In this document: one piece after another, positions 38,860 to 50,412 of the stretch
How positions within the stretch are numbered: the stretch's first letter is position 1
Layout of the letters: the number at the start of each line of letters is the position of its first letter
Source of the DNA: Cycas panzhihuaensis
Taxonomy: Eukaryota; Cycadophyta
DNA length: 64,000 nt
NCBI GenBank assembly: GCA_023213395.1
Contig: CM041465.1
Location: 1,364,001 to 1,428,000, forward strand
Direction: 5' to 3'
The notes under the pieces: generated by a model
What the model was told of the DNA's origin: nothing
Databases searched by the model: none
The model's input: only the letters and a program-made list of their open reading frames with translations
Made by a program: the position numbers and the translations under genes

Positions 38860-39905
38860 TGTCAAGATATTACTATGGACTTTATTATAAGTCTCCCTCA
38901 ATCTATCAGGTATAACTATATTAGTGGCCATTGATCACTTGCCAAAATACATGCATTTTTTTCTAATCCTAGTTTGTATAAAGCATCACTCATTGTAAAT
39001 CTGTATCTTCAAATAATATTTCATTTAGATGGCTTTCTATCAACCATAGTATATGATTGAGATCCAAAATTCACTAGCTCCTTTTAGTAAGAGCTCTTCA
39101 AGCCTCAAGTACATCATTCAACATGAGTTTTGCCTACCACCCCAAATGGATGACCCATCAAAAGTTCTCAAAAAAACATTAAAAACTTATAGTATTGCTT
39201 CCTAACACTAGAGAACATGGTCATCATGGTTAGCCCTAGCATAATATTTGTATAATTCTTTTAACCACTCAACCATAGGGATGTCATCATTCATGGCCCT
39301 TTATGGGTGCATACCATCATCCCACTATATACTATTAACCAATCTTTGTATTGTGATAGTACAATAAAAACTATAACATATGGACCAAATTATTAATACC
39401 CTTAAGTAAAACCTAGTCATAGCCTAGAAACAAATGAAGCAATTAGTAGAGTGCCATTATTTAGATTGTTCCTTTGACATTAGTGATCTTATGTTCCTAT
39501 GTTGTTAACCCTACAAACAACAATCACTTAAATATTATATGAATCACAAGCTCAATCCCCATTATTATAACCTTTATAAAGTCCTCCAGTGTGTCATTGA
39601 AGTATCTTATGCCTTGGAACTCTTGACCAATACCATGATTAATAATATCTTCTATGTTTCTTACCTTAAGAAATATCTTGGCAAGGGAACGACCCTATAA
39701 TCAGTCATAATCATCTTAGATGAAGAGTAAACTCTCAGTGTTCCCCCTAAATACATCTTGGCCAATAGACAATGAAGTCTTTAGAATAGGATAATTATTG
39801 AGTATTTAGTATAATGGATTGATTATAAGCAAGATGAAGTGATTTGGGAATCAATAAACTTTATCAAGTAATATTTTCATCTCCTTTGCTTTAGAGACTC
39901 AACAT
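38860..39905 (+). pseudogene. Chromovirus A integrase and chromodomain remnant
   Basis: The integrase core near 38880-39130 shows DFIISLPQSIRYNYI, IFHLDGFLSTIVYD and DPKFTSSF, corresponding to element E residues. Much of the core is frameshifted. Near 39640-39890 the tail gives NIFYVSYLKKYL and IIEYLV-WIDYKQDEVIWES, a chromodomain-like segment (canonical EYLVKWxGxxxxExTWE). Chromodomains of this group are thought to steer integration to marked heterochromatin. Confidence 0.72.
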
Positions 39906-39907
39906 CT

Positions 39908-39921
39908 CGGAGGAGGGGACC
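39908..39921 (+). other. Polypurine tract of chromovirus A
   Basis: CGGAGGAGGGGACC directly precedes the LTR start at 39922. Confidence 0.75.
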
Positions 39922-40031
39922 TATTATATGACCATATGTAGCTAGTAGAACCTAGACACTAGCACTCACGGTTAAGGCACTAAGAGGTTAAGTGTTATGC
40001 ATTAAGTTTTGTATGTAGACCATTAAAGCCA
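39922..40031 (+). repeat. 3' LTR of chromovirus A, left part
   Basis: Aligns with the first 110 bp of the 5' LTR (for example CATATGTAGCTAG and CACTAGCACTCA). It ends in agcca (40027-40031), the target duplication of element B. Confidence 0.92.
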
Positions 40032-40385
40032 TGTTATGTACATAACCTCCTTATAGTGTATCTACCTTCTTTGCAATAAATCTACCTTCTTCCACTATTT
40101 TCATGATGTATCTTCTTCTTCTTACTCTCTCTCTCTCCACTAGTCTCTTATTGTAATTATCCCACATGCATGAGTTAAGCAAGATAAGTAACTCTCGTAG
40201 TCTTATATATATGTAGCTCTACTATTGTAACAAGCATTGGAGAATATTGTGATATTATATAGTTGGGAGGTTACCCCCTCGAAAAGGCCCATTATTGTAA
40301 GTTCTCTTTTGTGATCAATAAAGTTTCTTGAGATTTCCTTGCAAATTCTGTTCTTGTTAATTGTTAGGATTGTGGCAAGGTTATA
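40032..40385 (+). repeat. 5' LTR of chromovirus B
   Basis: Starts TGTTATGTAC and ends near 40385, where a decayed primer site (TATATCAAAAC) follows. About 354 bp. It is shorter than the 3' copy, which carries an 83-bp tandem duplication. Confidence 0.88.
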
Positions 40386-41255
40386 TCAAAACTCTTTTTA
40401 GGGCCATTTTTAGAGAAATTTTTTTTTCCCTTAGTATCCTACCACAATTATCTATTGTATGCTCTCACCTTACCCTCACGGGATCTTGGTGATTAGAAAG
40501 TAGGAAAAGTGGTGGGGTACTAGAAGGATGATAGGGAGATTTCTATAGTATTTAAAGTTGTGGTAGCAAGTGGCATTTCCCATCCCTTCTCTCATTATTC
40601 TTCTTGTTATAATTCTAAGGGTGGGTAATTGTGCTTGACACCTACCTCTTATTTAAGTTAGAGATCCTAGCTTGGGGGTCTTAAAATATCCTAACAAGCT
40701 ATTATTTCTAGCCTATCATACTCATGTATGAAGGAATGCATTTTAGGCTTTAGACTATGGTTGTCATGGGAGAGAGCTTCCATGTACCTTGAGTATATCA
40801 AAAGACCCCTTCTAGGTTTATTCTTGAATCTATCCTAGTGAGCCATTAAATATCTATCATCTATAGTGCATTAATAAGTGGATAGCCCTAAGAAGTTACA
40901 ATCCATGTACCCTAGAGATAGGATAGTACTACTACATAGTATAGCAAGGCCTCTATGGTGGATACCATTTATGCTTGTGACCAATATATCAGAGGGCCTA
41001 TAGACTAGACACTCCTCTAAAGGTAGGAAATTACATCCATTACTTTTTAACCATAGAAGAGTCAAAACAAAGCTATTGAGAAAGGTTTTAGTTAAGGTTC
41101 CAAGTAAGGTACCAAACTTCAAAGCTAAATATCTGTAATCTAAGAGGGATTTAGAGCTCCTATTTGAATTGGATTTAATTGTAGGCAAAAAATAAAAAAT
41201 AAAAAATAAAATCAAATAAAATAAAGAATATTAAGATTGAGCTAAGGTCAAAAAA
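40386..41255 (+). other. Chromovirus B leader
   Basis: About 870 bp of non-coding sequence between LTR and gag. It shares a block with the leader of A (see the A leader). The minus-strand open frames here are not gene-like. Confidence 0.6.
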
Positions 41256-42170
41256 AGAATGGCCTCCAAAAGTGTCATCCTTAAATGGAACTCTAATCCT
41301 AACAAGGCTATCACTACATTGAGAGAAGAAATGGATGACAAAGTACAAGGCTTGGTACACTGAATTGAAAGAATTGAAGGCTTAGAGGACTGTATTAAGG
41401 GGTTTATGATTGAACTAATCGACAAGGGTACCACCAGCAAGGATAACCCAATAAAAAAAGAGGACCACCCTTACAAAGAGAAGGAAAGGATAAATTTTTA
41501 TACGGATGATGAACTATTTGATAATAAACATAGAGACCAACCTTCCTCCCAAAAATAGAGCCAAACAAATTCAATGGTTCTAATGTTCAAATTTGGGTAT
41601 CTTATATGGAGTAATATTTTTCTCTTAACTAGGTCCTAAGTGATAAGAAAATAGTAACAACCTCCTTGTACATGGAATTTAAGCCATACTAATGTTACCA
41701 ATAGGTGAAAAAGAAGGATAGTAGGTTCAATTATAGATGGGATAATTTCATGAAACACTTGGAGACCCAATATGACAACACTTGGGACAATGATTATTTT
41801 AGTCAATTTGTAAAGATTCAACAGGAGGGGATAATTTCAGAATAAACCTCTATATACTAGTGTCTCTCTATACAAGTTGATAACCCCAATGAATGATAAA
41901 TGCTAGAATTATACATCGGTGGCCTTTGAGATGAGGTTAAGCATGAACTTTGCCTCTTGAACCCTCAAACAATTACAAAAGCCCATCAAACTAGCACACC
42001 ATATTGAAGCAAAGAACAAGGCACTCTAACAACCAATACAACCATATACAGGTAAAAGAATGCCATCGCATACATTAATTATATTGCAATCACTAGTTGT
42101 TCATCGAATAATAACCTGTGAAATAAATAAAAAAAGGTTAAAAGGTCTCTATTTCTAATGTAACAAAAAA
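41256..42170 (+). pseudogene. Chromovirus B gag
   Basis: ATG near 41259 opens MASKSVILKWNSNPNKAITT then LREEMDDKVQGLVH, a stop, IERIEGLEDCIKGFMIELID and NPIKKEDHPYKEKERI. Elements C and B agree over this N-terminal coiled-coil-like part. The later Gag core (41700-42000) is broken up by stops. Function would be capsid assembly. Confidence 0.7.
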
Positions 42171-42720
42171 TAGCATAAAGAATATCGGTGTGCAAAGAAA
42201 CAATTATTTATTATTAAGAACATAGATGATGATATACTAGAGGAAGAACATACTTTAAAATAATCATACGAGGATAGTTTAGAATCTTCAGGGCCACCAA
42301 AAGCACCAATAAATGATGAGGAGGAAACAACAATAATTTTAGTCCATGCTTTAGTAAGAATATCAACCCCACAAACCCTTAAAATCATTACATATATCAA
42401 GAAACAAAGGGTGGTATTATTAATCAATTTTGGTATCACCCATAATTTTATTAATAAAAAATTAGTTGAAGAACTTAATTGTTTCTCATATCTAGTAAAC
42501 AACTTCTAGGTCATGGTCACCAATGGGGGGAATACTACCATGTGGGGGGAAATGCCATAATGTTTAACTCACCATAGGAGAGTTCTATCTATCTACTTTA
42601 ATGTTTACCATCCCTATAAGAGGAGTGGATATGGTCTTAGGAGTTCAATAGCTAAAAACACTTAGCACCTTTTAGCTTAACTTCTAAGAGTTATTCATGT
42701 GATTCAACTAGGAGGGTTCT
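42171..42720 (+). pseudogene. Chromovirus B protease region
   Basis: After a decayed CCHC-like stretch near 42130-42200, the frame reads VVLLINFGITHNFINKKLVE near 42408-42470. The canonical retropepsin start is (V)LIDSGxTHNFI, so the catalytic Asp-Ser-Gly has become Asn-Phe-Gly. GVDMVLGVQWL-like residues near 42620-42650 form the second block. The opposite strand has an uninterrupted frame (42155-42502), also open in element C. Confidence 0.65.
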
Positions 42721-43049
42721 AGTATCAACTTAATGGGATCACTCAGCTACCACTTAAGTTATTAGTTCACACAAGATGGAGAAGTTAATATAAAAGAGAT
42801 GTGCAAACTTAATTGCAAGATGTTATGCTCTTATAGGACAAGAGTCCCAAGGTGAAGTGACTCCAATCCATAATGACCACCTACTGTCCAGAATTGTATG
42901 AAGTCCTACTCAATCATCCTTAAGTCTTTTACGAATGCCCTAAAGGACTACCACCACAAAGAGAGAAAGATCGTGCCATTAAACTCATCATTGGAAGTAA
43001 CCCACCTAGTGTATGACCATACAGATACTCATACTAATAAAAGAATGAA

Positions 43050-44240
43050 ATTTTAAAAATAGTACATGAGTTGTTAGATGCAAGAGTTATTCAAGAAAAT
43101 AAAAGTACTTTCTCTACTCATGTCATTTTGGTTAGGAAGAAAGATGGCCCGTTTTGGATGTATATTGACTATAGGGAACTAAATAGAATTGTAGTTGAAG
43201 ACAAATTTTCTATATTGATTATTGATGAACTATTGGATGAATTGCATGGGGCTACCATATTCACATCCCTATATCTTCGATCAGGGTACCATCAAATCAG
43301 GATTAGGGTGGAAGATGTTCACAAAATCATATTCCTAACTCATGAGGACTACTATAAATTTCTTATGATACCCTTTGGCCTCACTAATATGCATGCAACA
43401 TTCCAAGGACTTATGAACAAAATCCTTCATCCATACTTAAGAAAATTTGTCTTGGTTTTTTTCAACGACATCTTTATATATAGTTAGATAAACATCTTCA
43501 ACACATGGACAAGGTCCTAAAATTATTAGAAGAAAACCAATTATATATCAAAAGATATAAGTGTAGCTTTGGAAAAAGGGAGCTAAAGTACTTAGGACAC
43601 ATTACCTCTCTAAATGAAAAAAAGGTTAATGGAAAGAAGATCATCACAATTCAAAATTGGCCCTAACCTAAGAACATCAAAAGCCTTCAAGGATTCTTAG
43701 GATTGACTAGATACTATTGAAAATTTATAAAAGGGCATGTGAGGATAGTAACACCTTTGACACTATTGTTAAAAAAGGACTCATTCCAATGGATAAGTAC
43801 AGTAAGTGAAGCTTATATAAAGCTCAAGGAAGCCATGATGACTAAACCTGTGTTAGAAATACCTGACTTCATAAAACCATTCATAATTGAATGTGATGCA
43901 TTAGGTTAAGGATTAGGGGTAGTGCTTATACAAGAGGGATAAGCCGTAGCATTTGAAAGCTAGAAGTTATAACCATGGGACATGGGCAAGTCCACTTATG
44001 AAAAGAAAATGATAAAAATCTTATATGTAGTTAAGAAGTACTGCTAATACCTTCTTGGAGCATATTTAAAAATTAAAACAAGCAATGACAATCTTAAGTA
44101 CTTCTTGGACCAGGAGGTAGCTTCAAAGCAACAACAAAAATGGGTTGAAAAATGTAAGGTTTTGACTTTGAAATAGTTTATAAGAAAGGAAAGGAAAATG
44201 TAGTAGCTAACATCTTTTCTAGGAAAGAGGTGGAACCTAC
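43050..44240 (+). pseudogene. Chromovirus B RT and RNase H
   Basis: RT at 43071-43487 is open for 138 codons: [67 protein letters not shown] and [12 protein letters not shown]. The catalytic FFDD has become FFND, and the [14 protein letters not shown] block has Tyr for Asp. RNase H follows at about 43860-44210 with FIIECDALG, AFES and STYEKKMIKILYVVKK, interrupted by stops. A clear Ty3/gypsy arrangement. Confidence 0.88.
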
Positions 44241-44399
44241 ACTATACACTATCACATATATTAGTCCCTCTTGGATGCAAGAAGCATGGGCAAAATAGGA
44301 GCAAGATGTGGAAATCCAAAAAATAATCCAAGACCTCCAAAATGACCTAAAGAGTCATAAGGGGTTTTCATGGTCAGTAAATACATTATGGTATAAAAA

Positions 44400-45690
44400 T
44401 AGATTATACCTAAACCCATAGTCCAAGCTCAAGGAAAGGATCCTTTATGATGCCCAAAACTCACCAAAAGTTGGCCACTTAGGATTCCAAAAGATTTATC
44501 AAATGATTAAATAATTCTTTGATTAGAATGGGCTAAAATAGGACACAAAGAATTGGCTTATAAATTGTGATATCTACTAATGGCATAAAGGTAAAACCAT
44601 AAAGACCCCAGGATTAATGTAACCTCTATCAGTCCCAGATTAATGTTGGAAGGAAATATATATTGATTTTATTATGAGGTTACCCAAATTTGATGGTAAA
44701 GATGTAATCTTTATGGTGGTAGATAGGTTAACCAAATATGCCTATTTATGTGGAATTCAATCCACTTATATAGCAAAATAGATTACAGAAATATTTTTGA
44801 GGGAAATACACCACCTCCATGGAATTTTAAGGAAGATTGTTATTGATCAAGAACCTAAGTTTACTAGTCACTTTTAGACTGAATTCTTATATATGCTTAG
44901 TACCAAGCTAATCATGAGCTCAGCATACCACCCATAAATAGATGGACAAACATAGGTAGTTAATAAGTGCTTAAAAGGATATTTTCATTACTATGTCTTA
45001 GATAAGTAAAATCATTCACATCGATGGCTCCCTCTAGTAGAATGGTGGTATAATACAATTTATTATATCTCTATTAGGATAACCCTATTCCAAGCACTAT
45101 ATGGTTATCCTCCACCATCCATCTAAAACTATGTCTTTGTGACCTCCAAGGTACAACTAGTAGAGGAGCATCTACAATAATAAGCTACAGTATTTTAGAT
45201 ATTAAAAGATAACCTTAATTTAGCTCAAAATAAATTAAAGCAATAAGGTGATAAGAAGCAAAGTGAGTAGGCATTTCAACTAGGAGATTAGGTTTACCTT
45301 CACCTACAACCTTACAAATAGATGTCACTCAAAATGAATGCTAAGCACAAATTAGGGCCACCATTTTATGGGCCATATTGGGTCCTAAAATATGTGGGAT
45401 AGGTGGATTATGCCCTAGATTTATTGACAACTACCAAAATAAATAATATCTTCCATGTATCTTGTTTGAAAAAGGTTATTAGCTAACAAGTGCAAGCACA
45501 AATTGAGTTTCTACTCTTGGATGAGGAAGGAAAACTCTAGTTGATATTAGAATAATTCCTTGAGGAAAAGGTATAAGATTTACATTTTTAACAAATCAAG
45601 GAGTACCTCATCAAATGGAAGCACCCACCATGGTAAGAGTCTACCTAGGAGATTGAGTACTTTATCTAAGAATGTTCAACACTACTCAAG
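44400..45690 (+). pseudogene. Chromovirus B integrase and chromodomain remnant
   Basis: The HHCC zone (SPKVGHLGFQKIYQMIK, about 44465-44510) leads into the core at about 44650-44990: IDFIMRLPKFDGKDVIFMVV, DRLTKYAYLCGIQSTYI, IVIDQEPKFTSHF and SAYHP-IDGQT. The second catalytic Asp of the core (canonical SDRDxxFT) is partly preserved as DQEPKFT. The tail near 45580-45665 reads IKEYLIKWKHPPW-ESTWEI, a chromodomain C-terminal half. Numerous TAG codons replace expected Gln and Trp. Confidence 0.85.
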
Positions 45691-45722
45691 CTTTGAGGGT
45701 AAATCTTTTTAAGAGAGGGACT

Positions 45723-45787
45723 TGTTATGTACCCAACCTATTTACAATGTATCTACCTTCTTCCATTATTTTTATGATGTATCTTCT

Positions 45788-45829
<42 letters not shown>

Positions 45830-46176
45830 CCCACTAGTCTCTTATTTTTTTCTTATTGTAATTATCCCATATGTATGAGTTAAGCAGGATAAGTAACTCT
45901 AATAGTCTTATATATATGTAGCTCCACTCTTATTCTTATTGTAATTATCTTGCATGCATGAGTTAAACATGATAAGTAACTCCAATAGTTTTATATATAT
46001 GTAGTTCCACTATTGTAATAGGCATTAGAGAATATTGTGACATTATATAATTGGGAGGTTACCCCTTGAAGAGGCCCATTACTATAAGTTCTCTTTTGTA
46101 ATTAATAAAGTTTCTTAAGATTTCCTTATAAATTATATTCTTGTTAATTGTTAGGATTATGGCAAGGTTACTTACA
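45723..46176 (+). repeat. 3' LTR of chromovirus B with internal duplication
   Basis: 454 bp from TGTTATGTACCC to TTACTTACA. It contains a (CT)n tract (45795-45827) and a tandem duplication of about 83 bp (45851-45933 and 45934-46016) that the 5' LTR has once. The preceding GAGGGACT is the polypurine tract. Confidence 0.92.
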
Positions 46177-46467
46177 AGCCACTAATGAAATATAAGGTCA
46201 ATTGACCTGCCAATAGGATTATAAGGAAAAGGCCCTCTTTTGTCTATTTAAGGGCCACAAATTATAAAAGAAGTGTTATTCTGTAATCATTTCCTCTTGA
46301 GAGATTAATATTTTGATACTTATTAGTTTACTTTGGGGTTTATCAGTGCTCTTTCGTGATCTTTAATTTTATGATTGATTTTTATTAATAGTATAAGCAT
46401 TGTATTTTTCTATTTATTTTTTCATTATCCTTTATGTGTGTGAGCAAAGTAGGGTAGTCATATCTCA
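46177..46467 (+). repeat. 3' LTR of chromovirus A, right part
   Basis: Continues the A LTR after element B. It starts with the second agcca and aligns to 33642-33927 (for example AATGAAATA.AAGGTCA, GGGCCACAAATTATAAA, TCATATCTCA). Confidence 0.93.
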
Positions 46468-46472
46468 TATGA

Positions 46473-47094
46473 TGAACGTGTTGATAATAAACTAGGTGTT
46501 AGGGAACTAAGTGATAATGAGCCTAGTAGAGAAAAGCCTAATGGTATGGGTCTTGGTTACAAAGAACCTCATGGTGGTAAACTTGGTGGTGATAGTATTG
46601 GTAGTGATGAGCTTATTAATGATGGTTCAAGTGGTAGTGCTAGAACACCTTCTTACCTAATAAACTATGGCTTTTATACCAAGCTAAGTAATAAATCTTA
46701 TAGTATAGTTAACTCTAACAACTATCATAAATTACTATCCTTTATTGATGATTTTATAATACTTGTACCTCCTATAATCATGGATTGCCAAATCTCATCA
46801 AATCCCCATACTGATAATAATTGATTTGGTTATACCTTGTACACCTTAATAATTCCCTTTTAGACTTACTTAGGCATGAAGCCTTTATGACTTAATAAAT
46901 GACATGCCTCAATATTGTTTTTGCGTGATTCACCTTCTAATTATTCCTCTGTGACATTGATCTAAAGCTAGGATTTTGGGTCTTGTTATAAGACCCACTT
47001 CTTTGATTAAGGTAGGTGACATTGGTAAGTTTTTTATACCCATCCCTTTTGAATTCTTAACATTACATTCCTTAATTTCCTTTAATAAAGCTAC
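46473..47094 (+). pseudogene. Unrecognised coding-like fragment interrupted by A
   Basis: An open frame runs from the A insertion site to 46824 without a stop. It includes ERVDNKLGVRELSDNEPSRE, then a Gly/Asp-rich stretch (HGGKLGGDSIGSDELIND) and SFIDDFIILVPPIIMDC. The same frame continues on the other side of A (YSSLDEDI, 33490-33520, with stops), so A landed in a coding sequence. No domain is recognised. The acidic, Gly-rich character could be a linker in a polyprotein or a host protein. 46825-47094 is AT-rich and silent. Confidence 0.4.
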
Positions 47095-47528
47095 TGTAAT
47101 GTATCTCCTACAATAAAGAACTCCAAAGAGAGAAATAAGAGAAATATTAAACACTAAAGAGAGCCAAAAGAGATAATTTAATCACCAAAGAGAATCGAAG
47201 TTCTTTTTTCTTAAGTAATATGATCCAAGAATGAATTACAATAAGAACTTGAGAGGGTATATATAGTACTTCAACTACTAAAGCTTACTTTTATTCTAAG
47301 CACTTAGTAAATAAGTGAGCACAACTACTTGTTAAATGCATGTGCAATACAAAAGTGCAACAACTTGCTAAATACATGTGTAATACACTTACTAAATAAG
47401 TGAGTACAATTATTTAGGTGCTTACTAAATAAGTAAGTACTTTATAATATTCATAAGATCACATAACCCTTTGACAGATTCCACATGCTAATACTTCCTT
47501 CCACTTATGGAGGTGCGATTATGTTACA
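47095..47528 (-). repeat. 3' LTR of chromovirus E
   Basis: 434 bp, TGTAATGTAT...ATGTTACA. It contains four copies of a TTA(C/G)TAAATAAG-type word, each nearly palindromic. One copy region is longer than in the right LTR. The adjoining AGTGGGGGGGGGGGACT (minus strand, 47529-47545) is the polypurine tract. Confidence 0.95.
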
Positions 47529-47549
47529 AGTCCCCCCCCCCCACTCTAA

Positions 47550-47760
47550 GACGATGAGTCCTCGAAGCATTGTAAATGGGGATGTTGCTTGACAAATTCA
47601 TTAGATTCCCAAGTTACTTCATCTACATCACAACCTACCCACTATACCAAATGCTTAAAAATGTTGTGATTCTGAAGGTGGCATTGACGACTGGCAAGGA
47701 TCCGATTTGGTGGAATTGTGAGACTTTGTTCATTATGGAGAATGGGGAGGGTAGTGAGGG
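47550..47760 (-). pseudogene. Chromovirus E chromodomain tail
   Basis: The minus strand reads ILASRQCHLQNHNIFKHLV, a stop, then WVGCDVDEVTWESNEFVKQH and a short tail FEDSSS just before the polypurine tract. V.WxG...DEVTWE is the conserved chromodomain core. The same tail occurs in A (39760-39905). The plus-strand open frame at 47576-47797 is antisense to this. Confidence 0.75.
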
Positions 47761-48149
47761 GTATAATATTTTTGCCCAGACACTTTTTAAGGTATGAGAC
47801 ATGGAAGATATTATGGATATTAGTGTCTAGGGGAAGTTCAAGGGCATATGCAACTTCGCCAATCTTTTTTATGACTTTATACAGACCATAATAATGGGGA
47901 CTTAGTTTGTGGCCTCGATGGACTTTTAGGGATTATTGTTTGTATGGTTGAAGATAGAGGAAGATGAGATCTCCAATGTCAAATGACTGATCAGATTAGT
48001 GGCAGACAACGAGTTACTTCATATGATTTCTTGCATTGGCTATGTTTTGCTTAAGGATATGAAGGATTTGGTACATGTTTTAAAGCTTTTATTGGGCAGA
48101 GGTATTCCAAAAATCAATCACTAAAGTATGGTATGAAGGGGGATGATAG

Positions 48150-48680
48150 CTATATAATGCCAAAAATGGGGACATGCTAATGGCTAAATGGTGTGATGAA
48201 TTATACCAATACTCTACCAAGGATAACCAGGATTTCTATTTAGCTTGGTGGTCAGAGGCAAAACAATGTAGGTATGTGGTATTTTATTCGAGGCCTTTGA
48301 TTGACCGTCTATTTGTGGATGGTAGGTGGTACTCATATTAAATAAAGTTCCCACGGCCTTAAATAACTCTTGCCAAAAGGAGCTAGTGAATTTGAGGTCC
48401 CTATCACAAATGATAGTTGAAGGGAATCCATAAAGGTGGAAAATGAATTGGACATAAATGTCAGCCAAACGGGATGATTTATAAGATGTGTGTACTGGAA
48501 TAAAATGAGAATATTTGGTTAGTCTATCGACGACTACCTGAATTGAGTCAAACCTAGTTGATGTAGGTAAGCCAATAATAAAATCCATAGTAATGTCTTG
48601 CCATTTTCCTTGAGGGATATGTAATGGATGGAATAGTCTCGGTAAAGCATTGTTATCCACCTTATGTCATTGACAAGTAT
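48150..48680 (-). pseudogene. Chromovirus E integrase core
   Basis: A 148-codon open stretch at 48214-48660 (minus) holds FHPLHIPQGKWQDITMDFII and GLPTST, VVVDRLTKYSHFIPVH, LYGFPSTIICDRDLKFTSSF and STTYHPQIDGQSKASNK. The first two acidic residues of the DDE triad (MDF and DRD) are present. The third Glu (canonical DGQTERVNR) has been replaced (SKASNK). The core would join element DNA to the host chromosome. Confidence 0.88.
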
Positions 48681-49024
48681 CACATTCTAACACAAAGGTA
48701 AAGATAGTATGTTTCATATGGGGCCAAAAGAAGTTAGCATGAATATGATGATAAGTCTTATTAAATCCTGAATGACCCCCTAAAGGAGTGGAGTGATGCT
48801 ATTAGAATGTGTGAAATGAAAGATGAGGAAGGGTGGACAAAGATATGATTATGAAATAACATATGGTTTGAGTGTGTTGACCATCCATTCTAGTTTAAAG
48901 CTTTTTCTTTCCAAAGGAAGTAGTTAGGTTGTGCCTAGTTTTTAGCATGTAATTCATCAACCCAGATGGGTTGGGGCTTGGATATAACATGGATGTTAGG
49001 GTTGGTGTCATTAGGATTGGGAGA

Positions 49025-50110
49025 AATGCAAGAAAGGGCATCTATAACGACATTGTCTTTGCCTTTCTTATAAGATATCATAAAGTGAAAAATTTGAAGG
49101 TGCTCAATCCATTTGGCTTATTCTACTAAGAGGATTGGTTGATCCATCAGATTATGGAGACTACGGTGGTTAGTAAGGATTGTGAATTTTTACCCTAAAA
49201 GATATTGACGCTACTTGTCCATAGCATATAGGATTGCTCACATTTCCTTTTGGTAAGTTGATAGTCAAAGTTCATGGTCTTTTAGTTTTTGACTTTCAAA
49301 AGCAATGGGGTGATATTCTTGTATAAGAACAATGCCTATGCCAAATCCAGGAGCATCATATTTAAGCTAGAAAGATTGGGTGAAATTAGGAGTGGCCAAC
49401 ACTGGGGTAGAGGTCATCACTAGCTTAAGGTAGGAAAAGGCAGCTTCAACCTCTGAAGACCATTGAAAGGAGTTTTTGCGAAGCAAATTCGTTAATGGGG
49501 TTACTATTGCGGCATGGTTACGAACAAAACGACGATAGAACCCTGTAAGACCAAGGAATGCTCACAGTTGTGTGAGATTTGTTAGTGTCGAACAAGTAGT
49601 GATGACTAATATTTTATCAAGGTCCACACGTATTCCTTTGTAAGAAATGATGTGGCCCAAGTATTGGAGTTCCATTTTTCTAAATTCACACTTAGAAAGT
49701 TTGGCATATAATTGGTGTTGATGTAGAATTTAGAGGACTATTTCTAGATGATGAATGTGGTGGTTGAAGAAGATGATGATAAAATTTTGAAGGTAAGGAT
49801 TAAAAATTTTATTCATGAGCACTTGGAAGGTGGTTGGAGCAGTGTAGGGGCCAAAAGGCATCACTCGAAACTCAAAATAGCCATGGTGGGTTCGAAAAGT
49901 TATCTTATTACAATCTTCTGGGGCTATCGGGATCTGGTAATATCCTAATTGTAAGTCTAGTTTAGAGAAGATCGATGCTCTATGGATCTCGTTAAGCATA
50001 TCATCAATTCGTGGAGTGGGAAACTTATTCTTGATAGTAATCTTGTTAAGCTCTCTGTAATCCACAGAAAGGCAAAAAGAGCCTTTTTTTTTTCTAACTA
50101 AGACAATTAG
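49025..50110 (-). pseudogene. Chromovirus E RT and RNase H
   Basis: RT (49730-50065) is open: [75 protein letters not shown]. The catalytic FFDDILIYS has become FFNHHIHH, so activity is lost. RNase H follows at about 49025-49420 on the minus strand ([45 protein letters not shown]). Confidence 0.88.
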
Positions 50111-50412
50111 TGCTGCATATGGACTTTTGTTAGGCTAAATTATTCTCATATCCATTAGTTCAGTCATGATTTTCTCAATTTTATTTTTCTGGAAGTAGGA
50201 ATTTCTATATGGATGTAAGCTAATTGGGCCATGGTTAGATTTCAGTTCAATCGTATGGTAAAACCCACGGTCAGGTGGGGTTGTGGAAGTGAGAGGAGCA
50301 AATACTTGCTCATACTTTGTAATAACATCCTAGATATGTGGGTGGATTAGGAGATCAATTTGGATGTTATTTAGGCGAATTATATAGCCTAGGTTGGTTT
50401 GGAGATGTCTTT

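Larger units (their letters stand above)
40032..46176 (+). mobile_element. Ty3/gypsy chromovirus B nested in the LTR of A
   Basis: LTRs at 40032-40385 and 45723-46176 bound leader, gag, protease, RT, RNase H, integrase and a chromodomain-like tail. The target duplication agcca is perfect (40027-40031 and 46177-46181). B belongs to the same family as the truncated C at 6086-11000. It is younger than A by position, yet its own genes are already full of stops. Confidence 0.95.
33533..46467 (+). mobile_element. Ty3/gypsy chromovirus A, 3' LTR split by element B
   Basis: The 5' LTR (33533-33927), primer site, leader, gag, protease, RT, RNase H, integrase and chromodomain tail run left to right, followed by a polypurine tract and a 3' LTR. 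The 3' LTR is in two parts (39922-40031 and 46177-46467) around element B. The two parts total 396 bp once the 5-bp duplication is counted once, against 395 bp for the 5' LTR. Flanks are gatga (33528-33532) and tatga (46468-46472), a target duplication with one mismatch. Coding sequence is heavily decayed. Confidence 0.9.

Noticed and set aside
45795-45827. (CT)n tract as a promoter element
   Set aside because: A simple microsatellite within an LTR; no evidence beyond composition.
47576-47797. Plus-strand 73-codon frame
   Set aside because: Antisense to the chromodomain tail of element E.
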